DNA from: Pedobacter insulae
GTDB taxonomy: Bacteria > Bacteroidota > Bacteroidia > Sphingobacteriales > Sphingobacteriaceae
Reading direction: 5' to 3'
Assembly (NCBI RefSeq): GCF_900113525.1
Contig: NZ_FOPP01000002.1
Coordinates: forward strand, 310,001-374,000
DNA length: 64,000 nt
The notes below the pieces were generated by a model. That model was not told the DNA's origin, did not search any database, and saw nothing but the letters and a program-made list of their open reading frames with translations. Within the stretch, counting starts at the first letter, position 1; every line of letters starts with the position of its first letter. Shown here in pieces: positions 53,169 to 62,408 of the stretch. Position numbers and translations under genes: made by a program.

Positions 53169-56100
53169 TTATAAGGTTAATGATAAACTCAGACCATAAA
53201 GTCTACCAGGAGGAGTTTGATTTAACGAGGCAAAACCAATAGCGTTGCTATTTGCTCCTAATGCGCTATATTCCGGATCGGTATAGATGTTGGTTTTTGG
53301 TGTCCATAAAAACAAATTCCGTCCTTGTGCGCTTATCTCTGCACCTTTAATAAACCTCAGATTTGCAAGCAAAGATTTAGGTAGTGAATAGGAGATAGAG
53401 AGCTCACGCATTTTCCAAAATGCAGCTGAATGAGTATAATTTGCATTAACCCCGGTATTGGTTGGTCCATTTGTCCAAAAGTCTACACCACCAGTTCTTG
53501 TAGTAATACTTGTATTTGCTACATATTGATTGGTAACAGGATCTAAGTAGGAAGAGTTAGGTACAACAAAGCGTTCTCTATTGAAATAGGTCGTCCGAAT
53601 ACCTGCTCCAGAAAAGTCGAAACCGGTATTAGCACCGTTATATATTACATTTCCAGCGCGATATTCAAATACCGTGGCAAGACGAATTCCTTTAAAAGAA
53701 ACTGTCATATCTAATCCTAAGCGATGTTTTGGTTCCGTGCTGCCTAAATTGGAGGTGAGTGTAGTGGCACTAGGAAAACCCGTAATCCGGTCGACAATAA
53801 TACGCCCTTGGTCATCTTTGTTATAAGTTGTTCCCTTCAGCAACGGAAAAGCCTTACCTTTTTCAGCTACGATGTTCGCAAAGCCAAAAGTACCTAAGTT
53901 GATAAAATCTTGGTCGGCGCTGATAGATAATACTTTATTCTGGTTAAACGAAAAATTACCTCCCAAAGTTATTTCTAAGCCAGATTCCGTACGAACAGGA
54001 ACTAAGCGCATAGAAGTTTCAATGCCTGTGTTCTCAACTTCGCCGGTATTGGTTAAAAATTGAGTATAACCTGTTGAACTAGGAATCCCCACAGGAACGG
54101 TTTGATCAATGGTGTTTGACTTATAAACTGTCAATGACATATTGAGCCTTGATTTGAGCATTTCCAAGTCAAAGCCGCCCTCCATAGAAGTAGTTACCTC
54201 CGGATTAATTTTTTGGGATACTTGAGTGTTACCCACGGTAAAACCAGGTACCGATGCGTATGGGTATCCAGAAGCTTGACTAAACGTTGGATCCAACGCA
54301 TACGCACCAATAGAAACTTGCCCTACCTTAGACACACCAGCTCTGATTTTTAAGCTAGAAATGGTTTTAGATTCTTTCAAGAAAGATAAAGCATCTGAAG
54401 CTATGAATGAAATATCTGCGGCCGGGTAGAATAATGATCTATTATTAACTGCCAAAATAGAACGCCAGTCATTTCTTCCGGTAACATGAAAATATAAAAA
54501 CCCTTTAAAACCAATACGGCCATCTAAATAAACGCCAAGTTGGCGCTCGCGAGAGTTAGATTCGCTACCGGATGTATTACCTGTGGTGTTTGATACATTG
54601 TATAAACCCGGTGTTACCATAGCGGACGAAGATGCATTTACATTTTTTGCAATGTTATCGCGCAAACTTGAACCTGCGATTATGTTTAACGAAAAATCGT
54701 TGCCTAGTTTTTTAATGTATTGCGCTTGAAATTCTGGGTTTAACTGAGTAGTATAATTGGATCCATCAGATACACTGCCCGCTCGGTTAGAAAAGTTTGA
54801 CGTAATACCTAATCTATAAGCAGAGAAAGTATATTTATCTGACCAAGATTTTGTAGAAACGTTTCTAGTGGCTATGCTGGTGCGGAATAATAAGGTTAAT
54901 TCTTTAATGGGATTAAATTTTAACTGAACATTACCTGTTAAATAATCATTTCTGGTTAAAGTTCTGCCGTTCCCAAGCGTGAAATAAGGGTTATCAAAAT
55001 ACTCATTGTAATACCCATCAGGTGTTGAGTACTTATCATTTCTCCAATCTTTGTACCGTGTTAATGGAATTTGTCCCGGAGACATTAAGACGTTAACATA
55101 CGCCGTACCGGCATCACCAGTGTCAAATCTATTTTGAACATAATTGGCGTTAAAGTTAAATTCAAATTTGTCACCCAATTTTTTCGCGCCATTTAAACGG
55201 ATTGTAAAGCGATTATATTTATCACCCGGTACAGTGCCTTTTTGATCTAAATATTGGGATGACAAATAGTAGGAGCCATTATCATCTCCAGAAGACAGGC
55301 TAAAATCCGTTTGGTTATTTATTCCTGTGTCCCAAAACTGTTGTTTACCTTCTTTAGCGTTATAAGCATAGGGAACCATTTGAATGGATCCATCGATGAG
55401 AGGTTTGCCGATCACTCTCATTGAACCGTCAAACTCAGGACCATATTGTTGATTTTCATAAGGAGTATAGGTAGGTACATCATCAGGGCTGGTACCAGAA
55501 CCATATCGCTTTTGTAATTGCGGTAAAAAGGAGATGGTCTCCATAGTTGAAGTCTGACCCACCTTTAATGTGGTTACACCTTTTTTCCCGGTCTTAGTAG
55601 TAATGATCAAAGCTCCATTTGATGCGTCAGAACCATATAATGCCGCTGCACCTGCACCGTTTAGTACCTGAATATCTTCAATGTCCTCAGGATTTAGATT
55701 TCCCAGAATGTTGCTGGGTACAATTACATTGTCTACCACTACCAGGGCCTGATTATTACCCAATAAAGAGCGATTGCCACGTAAAACCAAACGTACGCTT
55801 GGATTAACGCCAGAACTCACGGCATTAACCTGTAATCCTGCCACTTTACCAGAAAGGGCAGCGGCGACGTTAATGGCCTTACCTTGCGTTAGATCCCGGG
55901 CCTTTACGGTAGTAGATTGGTTTCCTTGCTCGCGACGTTGAATGCTCACACCCCCAGCCGTTACCACTACTTCATTTAAGCTTTGAGGATCAATTCCTAA
56001 TTTTATAACCCCAACGTTTCCATTTGCAGGAATGGCAATTTCTTGCGTTTTAAAACCCAGGTATGAAATTGATAATGTTTTGCCTTCGGCAGCCACTCTG

Positions 56101-56294
56101 AATGAGAATTTGCCGTCGGCACTTGTTCCCACAGTAGCGCTGGGAACTTCTTTTACTGTTACGTTTGCCCCTGGAATGGGCAACCCATCTTCACTTGATA
56201 TTACGGTTCCTGTTACCGTACGTTCTTGTGCATTTGAAACCAAGCATGTGGCAGTAATCAAAAACAGGAGTATAGTTAGTATTTTTATTTTCAT
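53169..56294 (-). CDS. SusC/RagA TonB-linked outer-membrane transporter
   Basis: A 1041-residue TonB-dependent receptor. The signal peptide (ending SNAQ) is followed by the carboxypeptidase-like regulatory domain (ERTVTGTVISSEDGLPIPGANVTV), the SusC-specific plug (LNEVVVTAGG, VRLVLRGNRSLLGNNQALVVVDN, IEDIQVLNGAGAAALYGSDASNGALIITTK) and the 22-strand barrel, ending in SLSLTL. It imports a large ligand, probably with the SusD-like protein. No glycoside hydrolase or protease lies in the operon, so peptides or another substrate are possible. Confidence 0.95.
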   Translation of the reverse strand: MKIKILTILLFLITATCLVSNAQERTVTGTVISSEDGLPIPGANVTVKEVPSATVGTSADGKFSFRVAAEGKTLSISYLGFKTQEIAIPANGNVGVIKLGIDPQSLNEVVVTAGGVSIQRREQGNQSTTVKARDLTQGKAINVAAALSGKVAGLQVNAVSSGVNPSVRLVLRGNRSLLGNNQALVVVDNVIVPSNILGNLNPEDIEDIQVLNGAGAAALYGSDASNGALIITTKTGKKGVTTLKVGQTSTMETISFLPQLQKRYGSGTSPDDVPTYTPYENQQYGPEFDGSMRVIGKPLIDGSIQMVPYAYNAKEGKQQFWDTGINNQTDFSLSSGDDNGSYYLSSQYLDQKGTVPGDKYNRFTIRLNGAKKLGDKFEFNFNANYVQNRFDTGDAGTAYVNVLMSPGQIPLTRYKDWRNDKYSTPDGYYNEYFDNPYFTLGNGRTLTRNDYLTGNVQLKFNPIKELTLLFRTSIATRNVSTKSWSDKYTFSAYRLGITSNFSNRAGSVSDGSNYTTQLNPEFQAQYIKKLGNDFSLNIIAGSSLRDNIAKNVNASSSAMVTPGLYNVSNTTGNTSGSESNSRERQLGVYLDGRIGFKGFLYFHVTGRNDWRSILAVNNRSLFYPAADISFIASDALSFLKESKTISSLKIRAGVSKVGQVSIGAYALDPTFSQASGYPYASVPGFTVGNTQVSQKINPEVTTSMEGGFDLEMLKSRLNMSLTVYKSNTIDQTVPVGIPSSTGYTQFLTNTGEVENTGIETSMRLVPVRTESGLEITLGGNFSFNQNKVLSISADQDFINLGTFGFANIVAEKGKAFPLLKGTTYNKDDQGRIIVDRITGFPSATTLTSNLGSTEPKHRLGLDMTVSFKGIRLATVFEYRAGNVIYNGANTGFDFSGAGIRTTYFNRERFVVPNSSYLDPVTNQYVANTSITTRTGGVDFWTNGPTNTGVNANYTHSAAFWKMRELSISYSLPKSLLANLRFIKGAEISAQGRNLFLWTPKTNIYTDPEYSALGANSNAIGFASLNQTPPGRLYGLSLSLTL

Positions 56295-56390
56295 GAAATT
56301 TAGATTAAATGGATAAATGGATATTGATTCAAAAACTAAAATTGCGAGGCGGGGCTCTTTCCATAATGATTACAGTTTTTAATAAAAAAA

Positions 56391-56437
56391 TAAATTTAGG
56401 CTGTACCCTTTTACAGAAATGTGCGAAAATCACTTTT
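56391..56437. promoter_or_regulatory. Roughly 45-bp element shared with 60551-60598
   Basis: On the minus strand the stretch reads AAAAGTGATTTTCGCA, then CATTT, then AGGG, CA and TAAATT at fixed distances. The same layout occurs at 60551-60598. It also contains the dyad CTGTA-N6-TACAG. It lies about 100-145 bp before susC and about 60-105 bp before the AraC gene, so it is probably a promoter or operator. Confidence 0.6.
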
Positions 56438-56496
56438 AAATAAAGGTGTATTTATAAGCTCACTTTTTGTAAATTGCAGAACTGAAATGCTACCGG

Positions 56497-57315
56497 ATGA
56501 ATATAATTTTCTATGAACCACCGATATATTTGAAAAAATATATCCGTTATTTTTGGAGTTGTGACCTGGCAGATTACCGATCTGAAGAAATTATCTATTT
56601 TGATAATTACGCAGATAAATATCCACGTTTGGTTTTTCAGGTAGACGACAGGCCTCAATTAAAAAGTGATGAAAATAAGGATATCCCTAAAACTTATATA
56701 TGTGGGATTGAGACTTATCCATCTTTCACCTCTGTTCAGGCAAATTTTTCTCATTTTGGAGTAAGTTTTAATCCTTTTGCGCTAACAGAAATATTTAAAG
56801 TAGCTCCAAATCTGGTGGTTAATCAAAATGTAGATTTAAATGATCTTGGTTATACAAATCTTCTCTCAAAACTGGCTGATGCGAAGTGTCACGCTCGCAG
56901 GATTGAGATAATGTGTAGGTTTGTAGAAGATCAAACTACTTATAAAAGAATTGTAAATCCTGATGTTATTCAAATTGTATTAAATAACGAACTCGTTGAG
57001 CAACGCGATCTTTTTAACCTACAGAAAAAATATAAGGTAACGGAACGAACGATGGAGCGATTGTTCAAAAGCGCGATAGGCGTATCTCCAAAAACGTTCC
57101 AACGCTTAGCTCGGTTCGAAAAAACATTAGCGTTGCTTAAAAGTCACGACTATAACAATTCTGCGAATGTAGGATATCTTCTCGATTATACAGACCAATC
57201 TCATTTTATTAAAGATTTTAAGCAGTTTACAAATATTACTCCTGCTCAATTCCGAAGGAATAATTTTCTTTTATCAGAAAGTTCTGCATTCATTTCAAAA
57301 AAATCTTCATCCTAA
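56497..57315 (+). CDS. AraC-family transcriptional regulator (DUF6597 N-terminus)
   Basis: A 272-residue regulator. Residues 1-150 match the DUF6597 sensor-like domain (FYEPPIYLKKYIRYFWSCD, PRLVFQVDD, FSHFGVSFNPFALTEIF). Residues 165-260 are the AraC DNA-binding domain (VTERTMERLFKSAIGVSPKTFQRLARFEKTLALL). It is transcribed divergently from the susC operon with 202 bp between, and probably controls it or itself. The signal sensed is unknown. Confidence 0.85.
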   Translation: MNIIFYEPPIYLKKYIRYFWSCDLADYRSEEIIYFDNYADKYPRLVFQVDDRPQLKSDENKDIPKTYICGIETYPSFTSVQANFSHFGVSFNPFALTEIFKVAPNLVVNQNVDLNDLGYTNLLSKLADAKCHARRIEIMCRFVEDQTTYKRIVNPDVIQIVLNNELVEQRDLFNLQKKYKVTERTMERLFKSAIGVSPKTFQRLARFEKTLALLKSHDYNNSANVGYLLDYTDQSHFIKDFKQFTNITPAQFRRNNFLLSESSAFISKKSSS

Positions 57316-57387
57316 CTTTCTTATTGCATTAAGAACAAGTTAAGTAGACCTGTCGGTTTTTTACTATTTCGCTAAAGTACCTGTTGC

Positions 57388-57395
57388 TAACTTTG
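57388..57395 (+). promoter_or_regulatory. -7 box TAACTTTG next to the VOC start codon
   Basis: An exact TAnnTTTG octamer ending 5 nt before the ATG at 57401. RNA would start at or within a few bases of the ATG, so the mRNA may be leaderless. Confidence 0.4.
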
Positions 57396-57400
57396 TTAAA

Positions 57401-57784
57401 ATGAGCAATGTGATTAGGTATGCGTCTGTTTATATTCAGAATGAAACGGAATCGATTTCATTTTACACTCAATATTTAAAATTTACTTTTTGCGAAAATG
57501 TTAAGTTGGGTGTTGATGAAGAATGGTGGATATTAAGAAAAGATGAAAGAGCAGAAACAGGAATAATTTTAATCAAATTGAGTACGAAGGCTCTTTCTAA
57601 AAGTACTTTAATCCTACACACGCACGATTGCATTTTAGCATATTGTAGGCTTAGGGAGGCAGGAGCTACTGAACTTTCTACGCCATTATATTCTTCGTTA
57701 GGGTTAAGTTTCAGTTTCTACGACCCTAATGGCAATAAAATCATGCTATTAGAAGAGCGAAAATACAACGACTTAGAAATTTAA
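57401..57784 (+). CDS. VOC (glyoxalase/bleomycin resistance) family protein
   Basis: A 127-residue single-domain VOC protein with the repeated beta-alpha-beta pattern (VIRYASVYIQNETESISFYTQYLKFTF, then LGLSFSFYDPNGNKIMLLEE). Family members bind metals and small molecules or act as lyases; no reaction can be assigned. It is followed by a second AraC gene after 6 nt. Confidence 0.85.
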   Translation: MSNVIRYASVYIQNETESISFYTQYLKFTFCENVKLGVDEEWWILRKDERAETGIILIKLSTKALSKSTLILHTHDCILAYCRLREAGATELSTPLYSSLGLSFSFYDPNGNKIMLLEERKYNDLEI

Positions 57785-57790
57785 ACTTAA

Positions 57791-58666
57791 ATGGAAACTT
57801 ATTTCAAACGCCTTAAAAATAATAACAGTCTATATCAAGAAACTAAAAGGTATAGTCATGGAGATTATCAAAATAATGATTTAACCCTAAAATTTGTCTT
57901 TTCAGGTACGAGAACCTATAAATTTAGTAGAAAGGAGCTGGTGGTTCATCCAGATTGTTTCCTCATTATCAATAAGAATACTGATTTTGAAAGTAAGATT
58001 GAGTCTAATGATTATGTACAGTCTTTGTCCATTTCTTTCGATTCAAAATTTTTACAGGATATGGAGAGAACTTTGAAAAGACCTGCTGCTTATCTTTTAG
58101 AAAATCTTAAGGAGGAAGATCCATCTAGTTTTCATTTCCCAGAAACCTTGTTGCCATTAAAAAGTAATTTGCTTTTCAATCTTCATCATATTAAAAACTT
58201 TGTTAAAAATAACATGAACGATGATCATTTACTGGAGGAATACTTACATCATACCTTTATAAACTATTTAGAGATTTTTAACCAGGATATCTTGCAAGCT
58301 GAAGAGCGTTTAAACTGCATAAAACAGCATACTAAAGCAGAAGTTGTTAAAAGACTGAACTTAGCCAGAGATTTTATCTATTGCAATTACAATAAACAGA
58401 TTGAATTAAAATCAATTGCAGAAAACAGTTGCTTATCAGTTAATCATTTGCTAAGAACCTTCAAACAAGCATTTGGTGAAACGCCTCATCAATTTCTAAC
58501 TAAGATTAGATTAAAAAGAGCGCATCACCTGATCAAAAAATCAACTTATTCTATTAATGAAATTGTAAATACAGTGGGTTTTGAATGCCCGAGTTCCTTT
58601 ATCAGGTTGTACAGATCTTACTATAATTGCACCCCCGCTAAAAATAGAAAACAACTTATTGATTAG
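57791..58666 (+). CDS. AraC-family transcriptional regulator
   Basis: A 291-residue regulator. Residues 1-160 form an N-terminal sensing domain (HGDYQNNDLTLKFVFSGTRTYKFSRKELVVHPDCFLIINKNTDFESKI, a cupin-like pattern), and residues 190-290 are the AraC HTH domain (KSIAENSCLSVNHLLRTFKQAFGETPHQFLTKIRLKRAHHLI). It is coupled to the VOC gene and overlaps the DoxX-like gene by 11 nt at the 3' ends. Confidence 0.87.
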   Translation: METYFKRLKNNNSLYQETKRYSHGDYQNNDLTLKFVFSGTRTYKFSRKELVVHPDCFLIINKNTDFESKIESNDYVQSLSISFDSKFLQDMERTLKRPAAYLLENLKEEDPSSFHFPETLLPLKSNLLFNLHHIKNFVKNNMNDDHLLEEYLHHTFINYLEIFNQDILQAEERLNCIKQHTKAEVVKRLNLARDFIYCNYNKQIELKSIAENSCLSVNHLLRTFKQAFGETPHQFLTKIRLKRAHHLIKKSTYSINEIVNTVGFECPSSFIRLYRSYYNCTPAKNRKQLID

Positions 58667-59057
58667 TTACGTCGGCTATTGCCTTGTTTCTAATTTTTGG
58701 ATAAAGGATCGTGAGTATACAAATGATGAGTAAAAAATTGAATTCTACACCATTTCTACCGCCACCTACAACAAACCACCCTTCTTTTAAGTGAACCATC
58801 ATAATACCTGCAACTAACACCAATATTGTAACGATGGAAGTAAATTTCAGATACCTATCTGTCACAAGTGAAAATACAAACCCAACATGCGAAAGCTTTA
58901 TTAGCCATGCTAATATGACACCAAATGGAGCAAAACCTATTTGATTTAGGTATAGATTTCCAAAATCGTTAACGCCATTGTTGAACATTCCTGAGAGACT
59001 ATGCGCCAAAAAAATGACGATTAGGCCAGTGCGTAATATGGGTAAGTTTTTTATCAT
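58656..59057 (-). CDS. DoxX-like four-helix membrane protein
   Basis: A 133-residue protein with four membrane helices (about 7-25, 45-65, 70-90, 105-122) and motifs seen in DoxX-type proteins (LRTGLIVIFLAHSLSGMF, LNQIGFAPFGVILAWLIKLSHVGFV). Function is unknown; members are linked to redox or detoxification. It is the last of a possible leftward group with the small envelope genes. Confidence 0.75.
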   Translation of the reverse strand: MIKNLPILRTGLIVIFLAHSLSGMFNNGVNDFGNLYLNQIGFAPFGVILAWLIKLSHVGFVFSLVTDRYLKFTSIVTILVLVAGIMMVHLKEGWFVVGGGRNGVEFNFLLIICILTILYPKIRNKAIADVTNQ

Positions 59058-59084
59058 CTTGTTAATTTGAATAAAGTTTTAGTT

Positions 59085-59585
59085 TTAGAGAACAACAGCA
59101 AATGCAAACATAAAGTCTTTAGCGCCAAAAAAGTATTCTCCTTGATCAAGATTCTTAACAATTAAATAATAGTAGCCATCTTTGATTTTTTTAACCTCAT
59201 AGACTATTTTTTCAAATGAGGTCGTGGTACTCGTGGTTTTTGCTTGTGTAGTTATAAAAACCCGTTGATCTTTCCGAACTTCAAATTGCACTAAATCGAA
59301 AACAGACGTTGGATCCATTCCAGGTGTTAACTTTACAACGAATTTTAGTTCATCCTGTTTAGTTAGTTTGATGGGGGATGAAATACCATTTAACATAAAA
59401 CCGCCTTCGGCTTTAAATAAGCCTTTAGCTTTTGCTATAGTGTTGTATTGCGATTTTTCCAGCTCTCTTAACTGCTTTGTTTTAGAATCAAAATACGCAG
59501 GCTTTTCGTTAAACTCTGGTAAAATTTGGGCCACTGCAGTTAATGAACTACAGAAAATGAGCAGTATGCTTGCGATAGTCTTCAT
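59085..59585 (-). CDS. Small exported protein of unknown function
   Basis: A 166-residue protein with a signal peptide (1-20, ending AVAQ). The mature part is mostly beta with a repeated alternation (KLTKQDELKFVVKLTPGMDPTSVFDLVQFEV). I do not recognise a family. It lies 27 nt before the DoxX-like gene and 5 nt after a lipoprotein gene. Confidence 0.65.
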   Translation of the reverse strand: MKTIASILLIFCSSLTAVAQILPEFNEKPAYFDSKTKQLRELEKSQYNTIAKAKGLFKAEGGFMLNGISSPIKLTKQDELKFVVKLTPGMDPTSVFDLVQFEVRKDQRVFITTQAKTTSTTTSFEKIVYEVKKIKDGYYYLIVKNLDQGEYFFGAKDFMFAFAVVL

Positions 59586-59590
59586 ATGAA

Positions 59591-59977
59591 TTAAAATACG
59601 ATGGGCGGCGCACCTTCCGAAAATGCACCAGAACTATTCGCAGTTACCACCAATGGTGGTCCAACTTGATTACCCCCTCTTTTTATTAAAACGGTAACTT
59701 TTTGCCCCGGTACCCCGCCATTTCCAACGATGACGAAATTACTCGCAGTAAGTGTGTTGGAATAGGTGACTTCCTTAGTCCAAGGAAGTGAAGTAACTTC
59801 GTCATTACTTGTACCCCCATTTGCGGTGGTGTAGGCCACGAAAAGCGTTCCCGTAAAATTCCCAGTAAGTTCATAACGAACTACTCGTGACGATGTATTT
59901 GGCTTTTTGTCTGAATCTTTTTTACAAGATGTACAGATAAGAAGTCCGGTAAGAATGGTAAGAATTAACTTTTTCAT
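59591..59977 (-). CDS. Small lipoprotein, possibly MmpS-like
   Basis: A 128-residue lipoprotein with lipobox CTSC. The mature domain is beta-rich and follows the pattern YELTGNFTGTLFVAYTTANGG, LPWTKEVTYSNTL, VTVLIKRGGNQV, as in MmpS-type domains; this match is tentative. It is 27 nt after the barrel gene. Confidence 0.6.
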   Translation of the reverse strand: MKKLILTILTGLLICTSCKKDSDKKPNTSSRVVRYELTGNFTGTLFVAYTTANGGTSNDEVTSLPWTKEVTYSNTLTASNFVIVGNGGVPGQKVTVLIKRGGNQVGPPLVVTANSSGAFSEGAPPIVF

Positions 59978-60004
59978 AAGGATGTTTATTGATAAGGATG
60001 TATA

Positions 60005-60517
60005 TTAAAATTTAAATGCTACGCCAATTCTAGCATTGGTACTACCGATAGCACCTAGCTCAGTGAAAAGACTTATCTTTTGGCTTAGGTAGTACTTGCC
60101 ACCCACGTATGCACCCAAAAATAGTCCGCTTCCGTAGTCGTCACCTAAGTTTTGCTTAGTGTCTTTCCACGAAAAATTTCGGTAGCCTAATGTTGGACCA
60201 CCATATAAATCAATCTTGTTATTTTCTATTTTTAATAAATCATTAAAATGATAAGAAGCCCTTACACCTAAATAGATTGCGGTAAATTTAAAAGACAAGT
60301 AGTCGTTTGAAAGATAGTCTGCATTTACTCCAACACTAATGGTAGAGGTAATACCTTGCTCGTAAGAGGCTCCAAAAGGTATGCCACCGTCATAGAAGGA
60401 ATTTACACCTATACCTATATTTAATAATTTGTCATTTTTGGTATAGCTTCCATTTTGTTGTGCGAATAAGAAAGTAGTTGTTAAAAGTAAAAGGCTAAAA
60501 GTGCTTATGGTTTTCAT
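60005..60517 (-). CDS. Small outer-membrane beta-barrel protein
   Basis: A 170-residue exported protein. The signal peptide (ending LFAQ) is followed by alternating amphipathic strands and ends with aromatic phenylalanine (RIGVAFKF), as in eight-strand barrels of the OmpX kind. Its promoter region contains an element shared with the susC operon (60551-60598). Confidence 0.75.
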   Translation of the reverse strand: MKTISTFSLLLLTTTFLFAQQNGSYTKNDKLLNIGIGVNSFYDGGIPFGASYEQGITSTISVGVNADYLSNDYLSFKFTAIYLGVRASYHFNDLLKIENNKIDLYGGPTLGYRNFSWKDTKQNLGDDYGSGLFLGAYVGGKYYLSQKISLFTELGAIGSTNARIGVAFKF

Positions 60518-60550
60518 GAATAGATTATTTGATAAGGTAATTTCCTAAGG

Positions 60551-60598
60551 GCGAATTTAATTTGATCCCTATATTTAAAATATGCAAGAATCACTTTT
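60551..60598. promoter_or_regulatory. Roughly 45-bp element shared with 56391-56437
   Basis: Minus-strand reading gives AAAAGTGATTCTTGCA, then TATTT, then AGGG, CA and TAAATT, matching the susC-side element in order and spacing. It lies 34-80 bp before the start of the barrel gene at 60517. Confidence 0.6.
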
Positions 60599-60623
60599 TT
60601 CAATTTAGGGATATCGACATTTA

Positions 60624-61658
60624 TTATGGATTCAGCTCGCCACGAATAAATGGGACGATTTTGTGCTTATTTGCTTCAGATAAGCCGCTATAAAAGGTTA
60701 ACATGGTATGCAGGATGTGAGACATTTTCACTACCCTGATGATTTTTGGAGCTTCTTTTTTATCGCTTGCCCTCACCATAATTCCTAATAACTGTCCATC
60801 AGCATTAAAAACTCCACCTCCACTCATCCCGGGTATTGCTTGCGCATCTACAAAAAATTCGACGTTAGCGTTATAAGGAATATCTCCTTCGGTATCGCCA
60901 ACGGCTTTCAATGCAAGCACCCTATTAACTGATTCTGTATCAGATAATATTTTGCCATAGGCCACTGCACCATTGGGATAGTTAGCCCTATCTTGAGGAT
61001 ATCCAATCGCTATAGCATACTCGCCTACCATCGGAATGTTCCAGGTTCGGGCAGATTTTGTGCGGTAATTGGGATCGTACATTTGTAAGGGATCTGAGAT
61101 CTGAACATGATTAGGATGCTTAACCAAGGGTCCTTGCTCAGTTCTTTGATTATCAAGGACACCTAAATAAAAATCTTCTGCTGGTAGTAAAGATGTATTT
61201 GTTGCATTTGCTGAAATATCAAAATGCATAAGGGGGAAATCGGCCGTAAGTGTATTTCCTAAGCTTATGCTTCCGGTGGAAGGTGGTATCTGGGAGGTTT
61301 CAAAAATACCTAAATTTTCAACACTCGGGTCAAAAAACTGAGCAGTTCTAGAAATCCAACCGGATAGCCCGTAAACATGATTAGCACTAACATATAGCCC
61401 TAATTCATAATCGTTTTTCCTACTCCAGATTGTTTTAGATCCAGCACCTCTTCGCCCAACGCTACCTCTCACATTCTTTAACAACTGAATTAAATTTGGG
61501 TCGTTACTATTTAATACCTCTTCAATTTTTGGGATTTTAATTCCGGTATCTGGCTTAATGCGACTGTTTCTTTTACACGTTAGCACAGAAGCGCCAAGTG
61601 CTATCAGTACAACTATCGGCAGTATTTTCTCAAACAAAAAATGGTTGACTTTTAGCAT
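60624..61658 (-). CDS. Trypsin-like serine protease, membrane lipoprotein
   Basis: A 344-residue protein. The N-terminal hydrophobic stretch ends in VLTC, a possible lipobox at C28. A trypsin-like triad can be placed: H94 (ANHVYG), D147 (HFDIS) and S279 in PGMSGGGVFN (GxSGG). The region before the serine also has NIPMVGEYAIAIGYP. It probably cleaves proteins in the envelope. The GxSGG motif is strong; the aspartate is a guess from position. Confidence 0.75.
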   Translation of the reverse strand: MLKVNHFLFEKILPIVVLIALGASVLTCKRNSRIKPDTGIKIPKIEEVLNSNDPNLIQLLKNVRGSVGRRGAGSKTIWSRKNDYELGLYVSANHVYGLSGWISRTAQFFDPSVENLGIFETSQIPPSTGSISLGNTLTADFPLMHFDISANATNTSLLPAEDFYLGVLDNQRTEQGPLVKHPNHVQISDPLQMYDPNYRTKSARTWNIPMVGEYAIAIGYPQDRANYPNGAVAYGKILSDTESVNRVLALKAVGDTEGDIPYNANVEFFVDAQAIPGMSGGGVFNADGQLLGIMVRASDKKEAPKIIRVVKMSHILHTMLTFYSGLSEANKHKIVPFIRGELNP

Positions 61659-61811
61659 ATCTTAAATTATAACTTAGTAAAATTATAAATTACCCTTAAC
61701 TAATTTCTTAACTTTAGTTAAGAAATGATGCCGCCACGGGGTTGTTTGCTTTAGGAAGAAATATTTCTTAAAGAGATTTACTTCGTTATTTTCGCATCTT
61801 TAATAGATAAG

Positions 61812-62327
61812 ATGGCCATAACTAAAGCAGTACAGCAAGATATAAAGGAATTAAATAGCTTAATCAACGCGGCCTATCGTGGTGATGAATCAAAAAAAGG
61901 ATGGACAACCGAAGCGGAAATTCTTGACGGGATCAGGATTAATGAGGTAACACTGGCGGATTTGCTTAGTAATGCAGCTGTTAGCATATTGAAGTATACC
62001 AATGAAGACGGAAAAATCGTGGGTACGGTATATTTAGAACTAAAGCCTGAACAACTATATCTCGGCATGTTTGCGGTTTCACCAATTTCGCAAGGAAAGG
62101 GCATTGGTAAGGCCTTTCTAGCGGCAGCCGAAGTCTATGCCTTAGCTAATAATTGCAATCGGATTATCTTAACGGTGATCAGTAGCCGTACAGAACTGAT
62201 CGATTGGTACAAAAGACATGGATACATGGCTACAGGCGGTTCTATTGCCTTCGAAGAAATTGAAGGACGCTTTGGCGAACCGAAAGTTCCGACGATCAAG
62301 CTTATCGAGATGGAGAAGTTATTGTGA
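61812..62327 (+). CDS. GNAT-family N-acetyltransferase
   Basis: A 171-residue acetyltransferase of the GNAT fold: the pyrophosphate-binding motif is visible as LGMFAVSPISQGKGIGKAFLAAAEVYA, followed by IILTVISSRTELIDWYKRHGY. It moves an acetyl group from acetyl-CoA to an unknown amine. It is a single gene before the PafA gene, 81 nt apart. Confidence 0.85.
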   Translation: MAITKAVQQDIKELNSLINAAYRGDESKKGWTTEAEILDGIRINEVTLADLLSNAAVSILKYTNEDGKIVGTVYLELKPEQLYLGMFAVSPISQGKGIGKAFLAAAEVYALANNCNRIILTVISSRTELIDWYKRHGYMATGGSIAFEEIEGRFGEPKVPTIKLIEMEKLL

Positions 62328-62408
62328 TTTCTAAATTCCACCAATTAAGAATTAAGTTTGGCTGAAAGTTTAAAATTACTTACTATTATGGTTCAAACAC
62401 ACACATAA

